DNA of 64,000 nucleotides. Source: Natronorubrum thiooxidans (GTDB lineage Archaea > Halobacteriota > Halobacteria > Halobacteriales > Natrialbaceae). The stretch spans positions 62,001 through 126,000 of the forward strand of contig NZ_FTNR01000003.1 in assembly GCF_900156475.1 (NCBI RefSeq). The letters run 5' to 3'. Every line of letters begins with the position of its first letter. The first letter of the stretch is position 1. Under the pieces are notes generated by a model. That model had not been told where the DNA came from, did no database searches, and saw only the letters and a program-made list of their open reading frames with translations. Below, one piece after another: positions 7,632-15,841 of this stretch. The translations under genes were made by a program, and so were the position numbers.

Positions 7632-8539
7632 GCTCCGATAACACAGACAAGGGTTTCGACGCACTGCTCGAGGACGCCATAGAGAGCCTCCAGCGGCTCG
7701 AATCGACGCTCGGCGACGCGGAGACGCTCGACGCACTCGACGACGAGACCATCGAGACGGCAATCGGCGACGTCGACACCCTCGCGCAGGTGGCAACCGA
7801 AGTCGGTGACCTGATCGAGGCGATGAATCTGCGCGAGTTGCCGGCGGCAGTCGACGGCGACAAACTCCTCGAGGCGATCGAACTGGGCGAGATCCCCGAC
7901 GTGCTGGCAAACGAGGACGAGGGCGTCAGCGAACTCGTCGACTTCACGGCGCTGGTCGACGCGATCAACTTGCTGAACGCCTGGAACGCCACGGACCTGA
8001 CCGACGTCTGGGAGGAGAAACGCGAACTGGACGGCGCGATCGACGACCTCGAGGACGGCGACGACGCCGGAGTGGTCGAAAACGCCGTGGCGGGCATCGC
8101 CGACGATGATGGCGGGCAGTTCCTCGGCGATGACGAGGACGACCTCATCGAAACGGGGATGGACTCGGCGACCGCGGCAAAGGAGGCCCTCGGTGACATC
8201 GACGTTGCGGAGGACCCCGAGGCCTACCAAGTGGCCATCCAGCAGCAGGCGATGACGGGGATCGACGCCTTCCGCTGGGCGCTGCTCGAGACCCACGAGC
8301 AGTTCGAACGACTCTACGAACAAAACCGCGAGCAGATGCGCCGGCAGGATACCAGCACGAACTCGCGGAACCCGACCGCGGCGTCGACGATCCCGACCGA
8401 TCGCCGCGACCTCGGCGGTGGGGCACGGTATGCGACCGTCCCACGGGACGTCAAACTCTCGACAGCACCCAGCCGAACGCGGATCTACGGCCGCCGGTTC
8501 GAGCTCGAACGGGAAAAACGGAGATCCACCAATGACTGA
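7628..8539 (+). CDS. Gas-vesicle operon protein at the GvpI position (unrecognised N-terminal domain, basic GvpI-like tail)
   Basis: 303 residues between gvpH and gvpJ, the slot of gvpI. Haloarchaeal GvpI is normally a small basic protein of about 100-145 residues; this one is over twice as long. The first 220 residues are acidic and helical with regular leucine spacing (IESLQRLESTLGDAETLDAL; LPAAVDGDKLLEAIELGEIP) and match no family I can name. The last 60 are basic and end VPRDVKLSTAPSRTRIYGRR, which could be the GvpI part. The start overlaps gvpH by four bases. It may be a fusion of GvpI to an extra domain, or a different gas-vesicle factor replacing it. Confidence 0.75.
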   Translation: MSSDNTDKGFDALLEDAIESLQRLESTLGDAETLDALDDETIETAIGDVDTLAQVATEVGDLIEAMNLRELPAAVDGDKLLEAIELGEIPDVLANEDEGVSELVDFTALVDAINLLNAWNATDLTDVWEEKRELDGAIDDLEDGDDAGVVENAVAGIADDDGGQFLGDDEDDLIETGMDSATAAKEALGDIDVAEDPEAYQVAIQQQAMTGIDAFRWALLETHEQFERLYEQNREQMRRQDTSTNSRNPTAASTIPTDRRDLGGGARYATVPRDVKLSTAPSRTRIYGRRFELEREKRRSTND

Positions 8540-8639
8540 CCCACCCACACTGGCCCGGAGACGACGTGAGCTGACGAGTACCGTCCTCGAACCGACGGCA
8601 TCGACGACTCGACCCGGAGGTGAGCGCCATGGTCGATGA
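8532..8639 (+). CDS. Possible 35-residue basic peptide between gvpI-like gene and gvpJ
   Basis: An ATG at 8532 overlaps the stop of the preceding gene and opens a 35-codon frame (MTDPPTLARRRRELTSTV...) that ends 11 bases inside gvpJ. It is arginine-rich. It could be a real mini-gene, a broken copy of gvpI, or only a translational bridge that carries ribosomes to the gvpJ ribosome-binding site. No family was recognised, so existence as a protein is uncertain. Confidence 0.3.
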   Translation: MTDPPTLARRRRELTSTVLEPTASTTRPGGERHGR

Positions 8640-9111
8640 CTTCCAGCCGAGTCGACAGAAGACCGACCTCGCGGAGGTCGTCGAGATGCTACTGGACAAA
8701 GGCATCGTCATCAACGCCGACATCGCCGTCTCGATCGGCGACACGCAGCTACTGGGCGTTCAGATCCGGGCTGCCATCGCGTCCTTCGAGACGGCGGCAA
8801 AGTACGGCCTCGAGTTCCCCGAGGGGACCGACATGCGTCGCGTCGCCGCCGCGGTCGACGATCCCGAACTCGCCGAGATGGAGCGGCCGAAGCCCCCAAT
8901 CGATCCGACGCGTGGCGTCAACGTCACCCCCGACGAACGGTACGCAGACGAGACGCGAGCGGACGACTCGAGCGAGGACGAACGCGACGACTCGAGCGCC
9001 GACGGGAACGACGAGAGCGGCGACGACAGCGCCGACACGGGCGACGGCATCGACACGGAGACCGAGGAAGACGAAGCGCAGACAGCGGACACGAAGGGTG
9101 AGAACGCATGA
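8629..9111 (+). CDS. gvpJ: Gas vesicle protein GvpJ (GvpA paralogue)
   Basis: 160 residues. I choose ATG 8629 because GGAGG (8616-8620) lies eight bases upstream; a GTG at 8620 would overlap that site. Residues 8-65 ([40 protein letters not shown]) are the GvpA/GvpJ/GvpM fold, a minor wall or tip component that shapes the vesicle. The C-terminal 70 residues are an extremely acidic, Ser/Asp/Glu-rich tail (about 100-160), longer than in Halobacterium GvpJ. The stop overlaps gvpK by four bases. Confidence 0.92.
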   Translation: MVDDFQPSRQKTDLAEVVEMLLDKGIVINADIAVSIGDTQLLGVQIRAAIASFETAAKYGLEFPEGTDMRRVAAAVDDPELAEMERPKPPIDPTRGVNVTPDERYADETRADDSSEDERDDSSADGNDESGDDSADTGDGIDTETEEDEAQTADTKGENA

Positions 9112-9452
9112 CCCAGATCGATGTCGGTGACGGCGAGGACGCACGCCAGGGACTGGTTAGTCTCGTTGTCACTGTCATCGAGATCCTGATCGACGCCTTA
9201 GAGCGCGAAGCCGTCCGTCGCATGGAGTCGGGTAACCTCTCTGACGAGGAAATCGAGCGCCTCGGCCGCCAGCTCGCGACGATCGAAGCCGAGATCGAAC
9301 AGCTCAAACGCGACGAAGAGATCGAAGACAGCGTCGACGGTCTTCGAGACGATCTGAACGGACTGGTCAACGACGCGATCGAACAGCTCCACGGCGAGCC
9401 GGAGATCGCCCACGCGCCCGGCTACTCCGTGTTCGGGGGTGACGAGCAGTGA
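9108..9452 (+). CDS. gvpK: Gas vesicle protein GvpK
   Basis: 114 residues matching GvpK end to end: [39 protein letters not shown] and the C-terminal [12 protein letters not shown]. GvpK is an accessory protein conserved in all gas-vesicle clusters, with coiled-coil potential at about 45-75. Start ATG overlaps the gvpJ stop and its own stop overlaps the GTG start of gvpL. Confidence 0.93.
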   Translation: MTQIDVGDGEDARQGLVSLVVTVIEILIDALEREAVRRMESGNLSDEEIERLGRQLATIEAEIEQLKRDEEIEDSVDGLRDDLNGLVNDAIEQLHGEPEIAHAPGYSVFGGDEQ

Positions 9453-10357
9453 GCTCCGACCGATCGGACCGACTCGAGGGCGTCGATGATGTCGACACAG
9501 CTGGCGACGACGCGGTCCCCGAGATCGATACCGGTCGATATCTCTACTGTCTCGTTCGGGCCGACGAGGGCGAATCACTCGAGACGACCGGCGTCGACGG
9601 CGAACCCGTCTCGGTTATTACTGAGGACGGTATCGGTGCAGTCGTCCACGCCTGCGATGGTCTCTACGACTCGGCGGATCTCACGCAGATCCGGCGCTGG
9701 CTCGTCCGTCACCAGACGGTCGTCGACGAGGCCGGCGAGGTCTTTGGCACACCGGTTCCGTTCCAGTTCGATACGATCCTCCGTGGCGACGACGATGGCG
9801 TCCGCGAGTGGCTTCGCGAGGAATCCGACACCCTCGAGCGGGCGCTATCGGGGCTGGCGGACCACTGGGAGTACCGGGTCGAGGTCGTCGAAACCGAGCC
9901 GATCAGCGACGACGCACTGTGCGAGCGCGATGATCGGCTCCGGGAACTCGAGTCGAAGATCGACGACGCCGAAGAAGGGGCGGCGTACCTGCTCGAGAAG
10001 CAGTTCGACCAGCGGCTCAAAGAGTTGCGGGCTGTCCGTCGCGAATCGCTGACGGCCGACCTGCAGACGCGACTCGACGAGCATGCACGGGAGGTCCACG
10101 CGCTCGAGCGCTCGCCAACGGCATCGCTTTCGGACGAGGTGGCTGATGCTGACGGCGACGGGAGTGACGGCGAAACACTCTGTCGGCTCACATTGCTCGC
10201 CCACGAAGACGACGAAGGGGGTCTCGGCTCGGTCTTAGATGACGTCGCAGCGAACGACGGTGTCAAAGTCAGGTTCACTGGCCCGTGGCCGCCGTACACG
10301 TTCGCGCCGGAACTGGGCGGCGATGACGAGCCGACAGACACACCCACACACGCATGA
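9449..10357 (+). CDS. gvpL: Gas vesicle protein GvpL
   Basis: 302 residues, GTG start overlapping the gvpK stop (GTGA). Family signs: [10 protein letters not shown] near 31-40, [11 protein letters not shown] near 105-115, and the end [14 protein letters not shown]. It is a paralogue of GvpF, about 90 residues longer because of an acidic N-terminus and a coiled-coil insertion (about 165-235). GvpL acts as a hub that binds most other accessory Gvp proteins in Halobacterium. Its stop overlaps gvpM. Confidence 0.93.
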   Translation: MSSDRSDRLEGVDDVDTAGDDAVPEIDTGRYLYCLVRADEGESLETTGVDGEPVSVITEDGIGAVVHACDGLYDSADLTQIRRWLVRHQTVVDEAGEVFGTPVPFQFDTILRGDDDGVREWLREESDTLERALSGLADHWEYRVEVVETEPISDDALCERDDRLRELESKIDDAEEGAAYLLEKQFDQRLKELRAVRRESLTADLQTRLDEHAREVHALERSPTASLSDEVADADGDGSDGETLCRLTLLAHEDDEGGLGSVLDDVAANDGVKVRFTGPWPPYTFAPELGGDDEPTDTPTHA

Positions 10358-10677
10358 GACCGCAAAAAGACGAGGAGGCACTCGTCGACGTCCTCGACGT
10401 CCTGCTCAGGGATGGGGCGATCTTGCGTGCGGACGTGATCGTCTCGGTCGCGGAGATTCCGCTCGTCGGGATCAAGCTCACGGCCGCGATCGCTGGCATG
10501 GAGACGATGAACGAGTACGGCCTCTTCGAAGAGTGGGATATCGAGCGCCGGCGGTCGGCGGTCACACGTCGCCAACACCGACGCGAGCGAAACAGAAACA
10601 CAGCCGACCACGACCGAGTCGCGGGCGGGGGGTCACAGATATCCGATCAGGCTCGAACCGAGGACGGGTCCGAGTGA
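10354..10677 (+). CDS. gvpM: Gas vesicle protein GvpM (GvpA paralogue)
   Basis: 107 residues, last gene of the rightward arm. Residues 7-60 (EEALVDVLDVLLRDGAILRA, DVIVSVAEIPLVGIKLTAAI) carry the GvpA/J/M fold, and GMETMNEYGLFEEWD follows. GvpM is a minor, hydrophobic accessory protein kept soluble by GvpH and GvpL. The last 40 residues are basic to mixed and unlike GvpA. Its start overlaps the gvpL stop. Fifty bases downstream a convergent small zinc protein ends, marking the border of the cluster. Confidence 0.92.
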   Translation: MRPQKDEEALVDVLDVLLRDGAILRADVIVSVAEIPLVGIKLTAAIAGMETMNEYGLFEEWDIERRRSAVTRRQHRRERNRNTADHDRVAGGGSQISDQARTEDGSE

Positions 10678-10727
10678 ACGCCTCGAGAGACAGCGATAGC
10701 CGACTCTTCGGGATCGACGGGACAGCG

Positions 10728-10943
10728 TCAGGCGAACTTCGGCCGTTCCGTCGTGAGGTCGACGTCACCGGTGACGGTCTCTTTGTCCCGATCCTCGTCG
10801 TAGATGTACTGGCCGGTACTTCCACAGAGCGTACACTCGTAGGTCTCGGAGATCTCGTTGATCATCTCCCCGTCCTCGAAGTAGACGCGGCTCTGGGTAA
10901 TCTGCAGGAATTGGGGCGTCTCGCAGTTACTGCAGCTGATCAT
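10728..10943 (-). CDS. Small zinc-ribbon protein
   Basis: 71 residues from ATG 10943 (MISCSNCETPQFLQITQS...). Two CxxC pairs, CSNC at 4-7 and CTLC near 37-40, form a probable zinc beta-ribbon. A haloarchaea-type small protein of unknown function; similar proteins are common beside unrelated genes. It converges on gvpM and so is probably not part of the gas-vesicle operon, though a regulatory link cannot be excluded. Confidence 0.7.
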   Translation of the reverse strand: MISCSNCETPQFLQITQSRVYFEDGEMINEISETYECTLCGSTGQYIYDEDRDKETVTGDVDLTTERPKFA

Positions 10944-11305
10944 ACTCGGTCGGTAGCCGTGACCGGTTGTAGTTATCCGGCTTGTAACCGAAAGCAATAG
11001 CAGACTATGCGTTTCTCATTCGGCCGCTGGCCGGGTCCCGAACACCTACTCGAATCGTTACCGGTTCGATTTCAGTGATAGTCTGTCGAACCGAAGTAAA
11101 TACCGCATAACCGCCGGACACAGGCCGAATGTACTCGCAGAAATAAACTCGAGTTAGCAGCTGCTAACCAGTCTGATCCGTGTCGTTCGCTCGGAGTATT
11201 CGGGTACTTCTCGGGTCGAACAGTCCCGATCGGCGGCCGAAATCTCCCCCGCTCGTTTGTCGTGGTGCGTTCGTGTCTCGACGGCGGGACACCGTTGGAT
11301 CGGGC
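10944..11305. other. Intergenic region with a 16 bp perfect palindrome
   Basis: 362 bases without a recognisable gene between the zinc-ribbon gene and an oxidoreductase. GTTAGCAGCTGCTAAC at 11153-11168 is a perfect 16 bp palindrome. It lies downstream of the oxidoreductase stop and upstream of the zinc-ribbon start, so it might be a regulator site for the latter or a terminator-like hairpin. Nothing else was seen. Confidence 0.5.
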
Positions 11306-12322
11306 TTACTCCTTGAGCGATACCCGTACTCGGTCTCCGGTCCGTGCCGCCTCGTAGGCTGCCTCCGTCAGTGCCGTCACCCGAAGCGCGTCTCGAGCCG
11401 TCGCCGGCGGCTCGGCTCCCGTTCGGACGCTCTCGAGGAAGGCATCGGCTCGTGTCTGTTCGGTGCGGAAATCGATGTAGGGGTCGTACTCGTTGGCGTC
11501 GGCATCGATCTCGCGGACGTCGCGTGGCCCCCACTGACGGCCCTCGAGGTAGACCGCACCGTCGTCGTCCCAGCAGTGGATATGTTCGCGGACCGACGGT
11601 GCATCGCCGTGAAACGAGAACGTCCCGGTCGCGCCGTTCGTAAATCGGACGTCGAGATGGGCCCGCCGATCGATCCGCGTTGCGTCGTCGTGAAAGTCCA
11701 TACTCGCCGTGACGGATTCCGGCTCGAGTCCGGTCGTCCAGAGCACGCCGTCGAGGACGTGACTGCCGGTATCGTAGAGGAAGCCACCGCCGGAAAGCGA
11801 GGGGTCGAGACGCCAGGTGCCGCTCGCGTCGTCGATCCAATCCTGTGTGATCGATGCCGTCAGCCAGGTCGGTGATCGATCGCGAAAGCGCTCCCTGGCG
11901 GTCCGAAACGCCGTCTGGAGGTGGCGCTGGTAGCCGACCATGAGCATCTTCTTTCCCCCTTCGGCCCGGGCTGTCAACTCGCGGGCGTGCTTGAGGTCGG
12001 TCGCGAGGGGCTTGTCGCAGTAGACGTGCGCGCCGTGGTCAAGTGCTCCCATAATCTGCTCATAATGCAGCGTATGAGGCGTTCCGATGAGGACGGCCTC
12101 AACTGGCTCATCCGCCAGCATCGTCTGATACTCGGTGTACTGTCGGTCAGCCGGGACGTCGAATTCGGCACCGTGTGCCGTGAGTCGGTCCTGATCGAGG
12201 TCACAGAGAGTCTGGACGGTCGCGTCCGGATGGTGGTGAAACTGCTCGCCGACGGTCGTGCCGATATATCCGAGTCCGACAATGCCGATCCGAAGCGGCT
12301 GCTCGGGACGTGCCGTGTGCAT
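11306..12322 (-). CDS. Gfo/Idh/MocA family NAD(P)-dependent oxidoreductase
   Basis: 338 residues when started at ATG 12322 (MHTARPEQPLRIGIVGLGYI); an upstream in-frame start is possible but adds an unusual basic tail. The Rossmann motif GIVGLGYIG lies near 13-21, and the catalytic-region EKP/DKP motif appears as HVYCDKPLATD at about 100. The second half has the substrate domain with GGGFLYDTGSHVLD, where the histidine is the usual active-site residue. Such enzymes oxidise or reduce sugars, inositols or their derivatives. Substrate is unknown, and no pathway partner is adjacent. Confidence 0.88.
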   Translation of the reverse strand: MHTARPEQPLRIGIVGLGYIGTTVGEQFHHHPDATVQTLCDLDQDRLTAHGAEFDVPADRQYTEYQTMLADEPVEAVLIGTPHTLHYEQIMGALDHGAHVYCDKPLATDLKHARELTARAEGGKKMLMVGYQRHLQTAFRTARERFRDRSPTWLTASITQDWIDDASGTWRLDPSLSGGGFLYDTGSHVLDGVLWTTGLEPESVTASMDFHDDATRIDRRAHLDVRFTNGATGTFSFHGDAPSVREHIHCWDDDGAVYLEGRQWGPRDVREIDADANEYDPYIDFRTEQTRADAFLESVRTGAEPPATARDALRVTALTEAAYEAARTGDRVRVSLKE

Positions 12323-13007
12323 AGGCCGACGAACGGGCCCCTCTCGTGTTTTTCTGTGGGTGTCGTAAGCAAGCAACCGCACTCGAGGTTGCTCGAGCAG
12401 GACGGGATTCAGTCCGCGTAGCGATCGCCTAGCGATTTGAGGGAGGTTCTAATCAGTCTCCAGCCCAGTCCTGTAACCGGGTTATTCGATGCCTGTCAAT
12501 GGTTCGTCCCCGCTACTATCAGCCAAGTGCCTGCATAACAATGGTAACAAGTTGCATTGTTCCGGGTGCGGGGATGAACAACCCCGCCGGGTACACGCTC
12601 CAACAGACCACGACGCGCTGACCAGCTGATTGCGTGCGTTCGTGCCCGGATCGCTCGGAAGTGGACTCGCCCCCGCTTCGAGTTAGCTCATGTCTCTCAC
12701 GCCAGGGCGGGCTCCCGCCCCCGCCCGGGTTTACTGCCCTACTTTCCCTCGAGCGGGACGGCTCTGTCACCGCTGAGTCAGGAACCTGGACAGTCGTTAC
12801 GCAGCTGATCTACTACCCCACCGTCCCGGTACGATCGCCGGATTGTTCGCGGTCGCGTTGAAACTGACGGAGAGGAGTCCGTTTCGCGGTCGAGTTCGGA
12901 CACCGTCTCGAGGACCACCATCTGTTAACTCACAGGGCGTTGTCTGTGAATGTCCGTAACTGATTATTCCGATATACATTTACAATGTTGTATGCATATA
13001 TTTCGGT
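12323..13007. other. 685-base intergenic region; possible relic of an IS1341-type transposase end
   Basis: No complete gene is present. On the minus strand about 12600-12760 one frame reads SRAVNPGGGGSPPWRERHEL, which recalls the C-terminal tail of haloarchaeal IS200/IS605 OrfB (IS1341-type) transposases, but no upstream part is left. The last 50 bases before the acyl-CoA dehydrogenase are AT-rich (ATATACATTTACAATG, ATGCATATATTTCGG) and probably hold its promoter; the two blocks form an imperfect inverted repeat. The transposase link is weak. Confidence 0.35.
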
Positions 13008-14258
13008 ATGGAGTATCACGACTCCGAGAAAGCAAAGGCGGTCGCAGGACGCGTCGAGGACTTCATGGACGAAGTCGTCCTTCCGCGCGAGCGAGAGGCA
13101 CTCGCGACTGGCGAGCAGCTCACGCAAGACGAACTCGAGGACTTCTGGAAGCAGGCCAAAGAGCGGGAGCTGTTTGCGCCACAGGTCTCCGAGGAGTACG
13201 GCGGTCAGGGGCTGGATTTCAGCGACATGCTCCCCTCGTTCGAACAGGTCGGGCGCTCACTGATCGGCGCACACGCGATCCGCGCGAACGCCCCGCAGGA
13301 AGGGAACATGCACACCTTAGAGATGGTCGGCACGGACGACCAGAAAGAAAAGTGGCTGCGCCCGCTCGTTCAGGGCGAGATCTCATCGGCCTTCGCGATG
13401 ACCGAGCCCAAACAGGGCGGCGGCTCGGACCCGAAAATGCTCCAGAGCACCGCCGTCAAAGACGGTGACGAGTGGGTCATCAACGCCCACAAGTGGTGGA
13501 CGACCGACGGCCTCGAGGCGGACTTCTATCTGGTGATGGCCCGGACCGATCTGGACGCCCATCCCTACGAGGGAACGTCGATCATTCTCGTCCCCGCCGA
13601 CGCCGACGGCGTCGAAGTCGTCCGCAACATCCCCCATCTCGGCGGCCACGGCATCACCGAACGCGAGGGCGGCCACGCCGAGGTAAAGTTCAACGACGTT
13701 CGCGTGCCGGTCGAGAACACGATCGGCGAGGAAGGGCAGGGCTTTCAGGTCGCCCAGATGCGGCTTGGCGGCGGGCGACTCACCCACTGTATGCGCTACT
13801 CCGGAATGGCCGAGCGCTCGCTCGACATCGCGAAGGCGTATCTCAGCGAGCGCGAAGCGTTCGGGACGACCTTAGACGAAAAACAGGCGCTTCGCCACCG
13901 CATCGCCGACGCCGAAACGCAACTCCACGCCGCCCGAACGATGGTTCGCCACGCCGCGCGCGAACTCGATCGCAGCGACGCCCGCATCGAGGTCGCGATG
14001 TCGAAGGTGTTCACCGCGAACGTCACCAACGAAGCGATCGACCTCGCACTCCAGTGTTGTGGCGGCAACGGCATCGGAAAAGACCTCCCGATCGCCCACT
14101 TCTACGAGGACGTCCGCGCGTTCCGGATCGTCGACGGTGCCGACGAGGTCCACCGCCGCTCGATCGCCCGCTGGGCGTTCGATGACATCGCCGACGAAGA
14201 GATCGAGCACGCACTCCAGTTCGACGAGGATCTGCGTATCGACGCCCTCGACGAGTAA
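13008..14258 (+). CDS. Acyl-CoA dehydrogenase
   Basis: 416 residues, a complete FAD acyl-CoA dehydrogenase. The N-terminal helical domain carries FWKQAKERELFAPQVSEEYG, the middle beta domain carries AFAMTEPKQGGGSDPKMLQS (FAD/substrate contact), and the C-terminal domain has LQCCGGNGIGKDLPIAHFYE and VHRRSIARWAF. It catalyses alpha,beta-dehydrogenation of an acyl-CoA, the first step of beta-oxidation or branched-chain catabolism; chain preference cannot be told. The position of the usual catalytic glutamate after FYEDVR is occupied by a hydrophobic/basic run (ARAFRIVDGADEVH), with the base probably in helix DGADEVH. It converges on a thiolase gene, supporting a fatty-acid role. Confidence 0.9.
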   Translation: MEYHDSEKAKAVAGRVEDFMDEVVLPREREALATGEQLTQDELEDFWKQAKERELFAPQVSEEYGGQGLDFSDMLPSFEQVGRSLIGAHAIRANAPQEGNMHTLEMVGTDDQKEKWLRPLVQGEISSAFAMTEPKQGGGSDPKMLQSTAVKDGDEWVINAHKWWTTDGLEADFYLVMARTDLDAHPYEGTSIILVPADADGVEVVRNIPHLGGHGITEREGGHAEVKFNDVRVPVENTIGEEGQGFQVAQMRLGGGRLTHCMRYSGMAERSLDIAKAYLSEREAFGTTLDEKQALRHRIADAETQLHAARTMVRHAARELDRSDARIEVAMSKVFTANVTNEAIDLALQCCGGNGIGKDLPIAHFYEDVRAFRIVDGADEVHRRSIARWAFDDIADEEIEHALQFDEDLRIDALDE

Positions 14259-14302
14259 CCTCGAGCGTTCGTTTCGCGGTCGTAATTCCGAGTCGTGGCC
14301 GT

Positions 14303-15526
14303 CTAGACGCGCTCGATAATCGTCGCGATCCCCTGTCCGAAGCCGATACACATCGTCGAGAGCGCGGTGTCCTGGCCCGTTCGCTCGAGTTCGTGCACGA
14401 GTTTCGTCAGCAACGCTGCGCCGGTCGCCCCGAGCGGGTGGCCGTGAGCGATCGCGCCGCCGTTGACGTTGACGTCCGCCCACGACGCGCCGGTTTCCTC
14501 GAGCCAGGCGGCAACGACCGACGCGAACGCCTCGTTGACCTCGAACAGGTCGATGTCGCCGATCGTCATGTCGGCTTTCTCGAGAACCTCCTCGGTTGCC
14601 GGAATCGGGCCGGTCAGCATCGTCACGGGATCGACGCCGACGACCTCGGTCTGGGTGATGCGGGCCATCGGCTCCCAGCCGTGTTCCGCGGCGGCCGCCT
14701 CGCTCGTGACCAGCAGCGCCGATGCGCCGTCGACGATCCCCGAGGAGTTGCCCGGATGGTGGACGCCCTCACCGTCTTCGCGGAACGATAGGGGCAGTTT
14801 CGAGAGCGTTTCAAGATCCGTTTCGGGTCGCGGGTGTTCGTCCTGCTCGACGGTGACGGTCTCACGGGTCGCTTCGCTCTCCGTTCGATTCTCCGAGTCG
14901 TTTCGTGACTCGCTCTCCACCTCGAGTTCGGTCTCGACGGGCACGAGCTGATCGTCGTACCGGCCGTTCTCCCAGGCCTCGCCCCAGCGGCGCTGGGAGT
15001 CGACGGCGAGTTCGTCCAGTTCCTCGCGCGTAAAGCCGTACTCCTCGGCGATCCGTTCGGCTCCTTCGCCCTGGTGGGTCAGTTCGTCGAAATGTTCGAA
15101 ATAGGTGTCCGTGACGGCACCACCGCCGGAGACGCCGTCAGCGCCGTCCGACCCCAACGGCACGCGGGTCATGTGCTCGACGCCGCCGGCGACCAACACG
15201 TCGTGCTGGCCGGCCATGACGTTCGTCGCGGCGAAGTTGACCGCCTGCTGGCCGGAGCCACACATCCGATTGAGCTGGACGCCCGGGACGCCGTCACCCC
15301 AGCCGGCGACCATCGGCGCGAGCCGGCCGATGTTGAGCCCCTGCTCGTCGACCGGCGTGACACAGCCGTAGATGACGTCTTCGACTGTCTCGGGCTCGAA
15401 CCCGTTGCGTTCGGCGAGCGCCTCGAGCGGTTTCGCCGCCAGATCCTGCGGGTGCGTGTCGCGAAACGAGCCGCCTCGTTTACCGAAGGGGGTCCGCACC
15501 GCATCGACGATGACTGCATTGGTCAT
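14303..15526 (-). CDS. Thiolase (acetyl-CoA C-acyltransferase)
   Basis: 407 residues from ATG 15526 (MTNAVIVDAVRTPFGKRGG). Thiolase signatures: nucleophile cysteine in LNRMCGSGQQAVNFAA near 85-100, the GGAIAHGHPLGATGAALL histidine motif near 350, and C-terminal CIGFGQGIA with the second cysteine. It cleaves 3-ketoacyl-CoA with CoA or condenses acetyl-CoA. An unusual acidic, Ser/Glu-rich stretch (ELEVESESRNDSENRTESEA, about residues 205-230) interrupts the loop domain. It lies tail to tail with the acyl-CoA dehydrogenase, suggesting beta-oxidation. Confidence 0.92.
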   Translation of the reverse strand: MTNAVIVDAVRTPFGKRGGSFRDTHPQDLAAKPLEALAERNGFEPETVEDVIYGCVTPVDEQGLNIGRLAPMVAGWGDGVPGVQLNRMCGSGQQAVNFAATNVMAGQHDVLVAGGVEHMTRVPLGSDGADGVSGGGAVTDTYFEHFDELTHQGEGAERIAEEYGFTREELDELAVDSQRRWGEAWENGRYDDQLVPVETELEVESESRNDSENRTESEATRETVTVEQDEHPRPETDLETLSKLPLSFREDGEGVHHPGNSSGIVDGASALLVTSEAAAAEHGWEPMARITQTEVVGVDPVTMLTGPIPATEEVLEKADMTIGDIDLFEVNEAFASVVAAWLEETGASWADVNVNGGAIAHGHPLGATGAALLTKLVHELERTGQDTALSTMCIGFGQGIATIIERV

Positions 15527-15841
15527 TGTTCTCATGGAAATATCACCGCGTTCCCCATAGACGTTCCGCCCGTAATGACTGTCTCGAGGGCGATTTCCGC
15601 ACGTCGCGTGCAGTACGGGATTCGCGGCTGGAGCATTGCTGCGGTTCGAGGCTCGGAGTCAGGTCGCGCTTGCTGGTCGGCTGTCGACCGCGACGCGCTG
15701 TCCTCGAGGCGTACGCTTATGCGTTTTGTTACCTAATAGCTTTAAAAATGGACCGAAACCGGACCACGGCGTCACGTCGCCCCCGATCGAGGGCCTACTC
15801 GAACGATCCACCGCAGCGGACGAGCGCTCGAGGTGACACAC

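Noticed and set aside
7205-8548. A 447-codon open frame on the minus strand opposite gvpH and the gvpI-like gene
   Set aside because: It is antisense to coupled gvp genes; composition is what GC-rich third codon positions create on the opposite strand and it matches no family.
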